Source: Chrysochromulina tobinii
Lineage: Eukaryota > Haptophyta > Prymnesiales > Chrysochromulinaceae
Direction of reading: 5' to 3'
NCBI GenBank assembly: GCA_001275005.1
Contig: JWZX01001848.1
Coordinates: forward strand, 1 to 14,852
Length of the DNA: 14,852 bases
The position numbers were made by a program, and so were the translations under genes. Below the pieces are notes generated by a model, which saw only the letters and a program-made list of their open reading frames with translations, made no database searches and was not told the DNA's origin. Below, piece after piece: positions 14,790 through 14,852 of the stretch; position 1 is the first letter of the stretch, and the number at the start of each line of letters is the position of its first letter.

Positions 14790-14852
14790 TCAGGACTTTG
14801 GTGCCAACAAGGCGGTACCGCGTGACAGCAACTTCAAGCTGGGTATCTACCG
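14790..14852 (+). other. Possible start of a plus-strand exon at the right edge
   Basis: CCCACCTGTCAG at 14785-14796 looks like a splice acceptor, and the following bases read DFGANKAVPRDSNFKLGIY in one open frame to the edge. A second frame is also open and no 5' exon is identified, so this is weak. The stretch 14648-14789 otherwise serves as the eL6 upstream region; it has a pyrimidine-rich patch and no visible TATA box. Confidence 0.15.

Overview
The window looks like nuclear DNA from a GC-rich unicellular eukaryote, most likely a marine alga of the haptophyte, pelagophyte or dinoflagellate kind. The organism is an inference. The support is a eukaryotic ribosomal protein (eL6), a choline-transporter-like (SLC44/CTL) membrane protein, a nucleoplasmin-like/FKBP fusion, spliceosomal GT...AG introns, strong GC3 bias and no bacterial ribosome-binding sites or operons. 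Several genes only read correctly once introns are removed, so an uninterrupted-ORF view of this window is misleading.

Layout from left to right. (1) A short 5' coding piece on the minus strand leaves the left edge (1-85). (2) A three-exon minus-strand gene of unknown function (377-1796) stands head-to-head with (3) a plus-strand OTU-type cysteine protease (1990-3562); splicing of its exons brings the Asp/Cys box and the catalytic His into one domain. (4) A gene-free stretch (3563-5559) holds a very regular 149-bp satellite built from TGTGAAATCACA-like palindromes (4083-4784). (5) A minus-strand nucleoplasmin-like plus FKBP peptidyl-prolyl isomerase (5560-6703) carries a one-base frameshift just before its last beta strand. 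It stands head-to-head with (6) a plus-strand gene with SAP-like and Tudor-like segments (6910-8624). (7) A minus-strand GT61/DUF563-type glycosyltransferase with three exons (9295-11064) stands head-to-head, 119 bp away, with (8) an intronless plus-strand choline-transporter-like protein (11184-13766). (9) Ribosomal protein eL6 lies on the minus strand (14024-14647), converging on the transporter gene. The right edge may hold the start of one more exon.

The most unusual signal is in the introns. Five of them, in three unrelated genes and on both strands, are built from degenerate TGAT-type tandem repeats (TCTGATGAC, TGATTGC, TGATGGCC), always in the same orientation relative to transcription. 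Two go further: OTU intron 1 and glycosyltransferase intron 2 are each exactly two tandem units. Each unit starts with GT, ends with CAG and carries a copy of the adjoining exon. This looks like introns arising or growing by tandem duplication across an exon-intron boundary, in a form where any number of units could be gained or lost without changing the mRNA.

The genes are not an obvious pathway; they look like ordinary housekeeping, membrane and regulatory genes packed as divergent pairs with short shared promoters. I saw no defence system, CRISPR array, virus or recognisable transposase gene.
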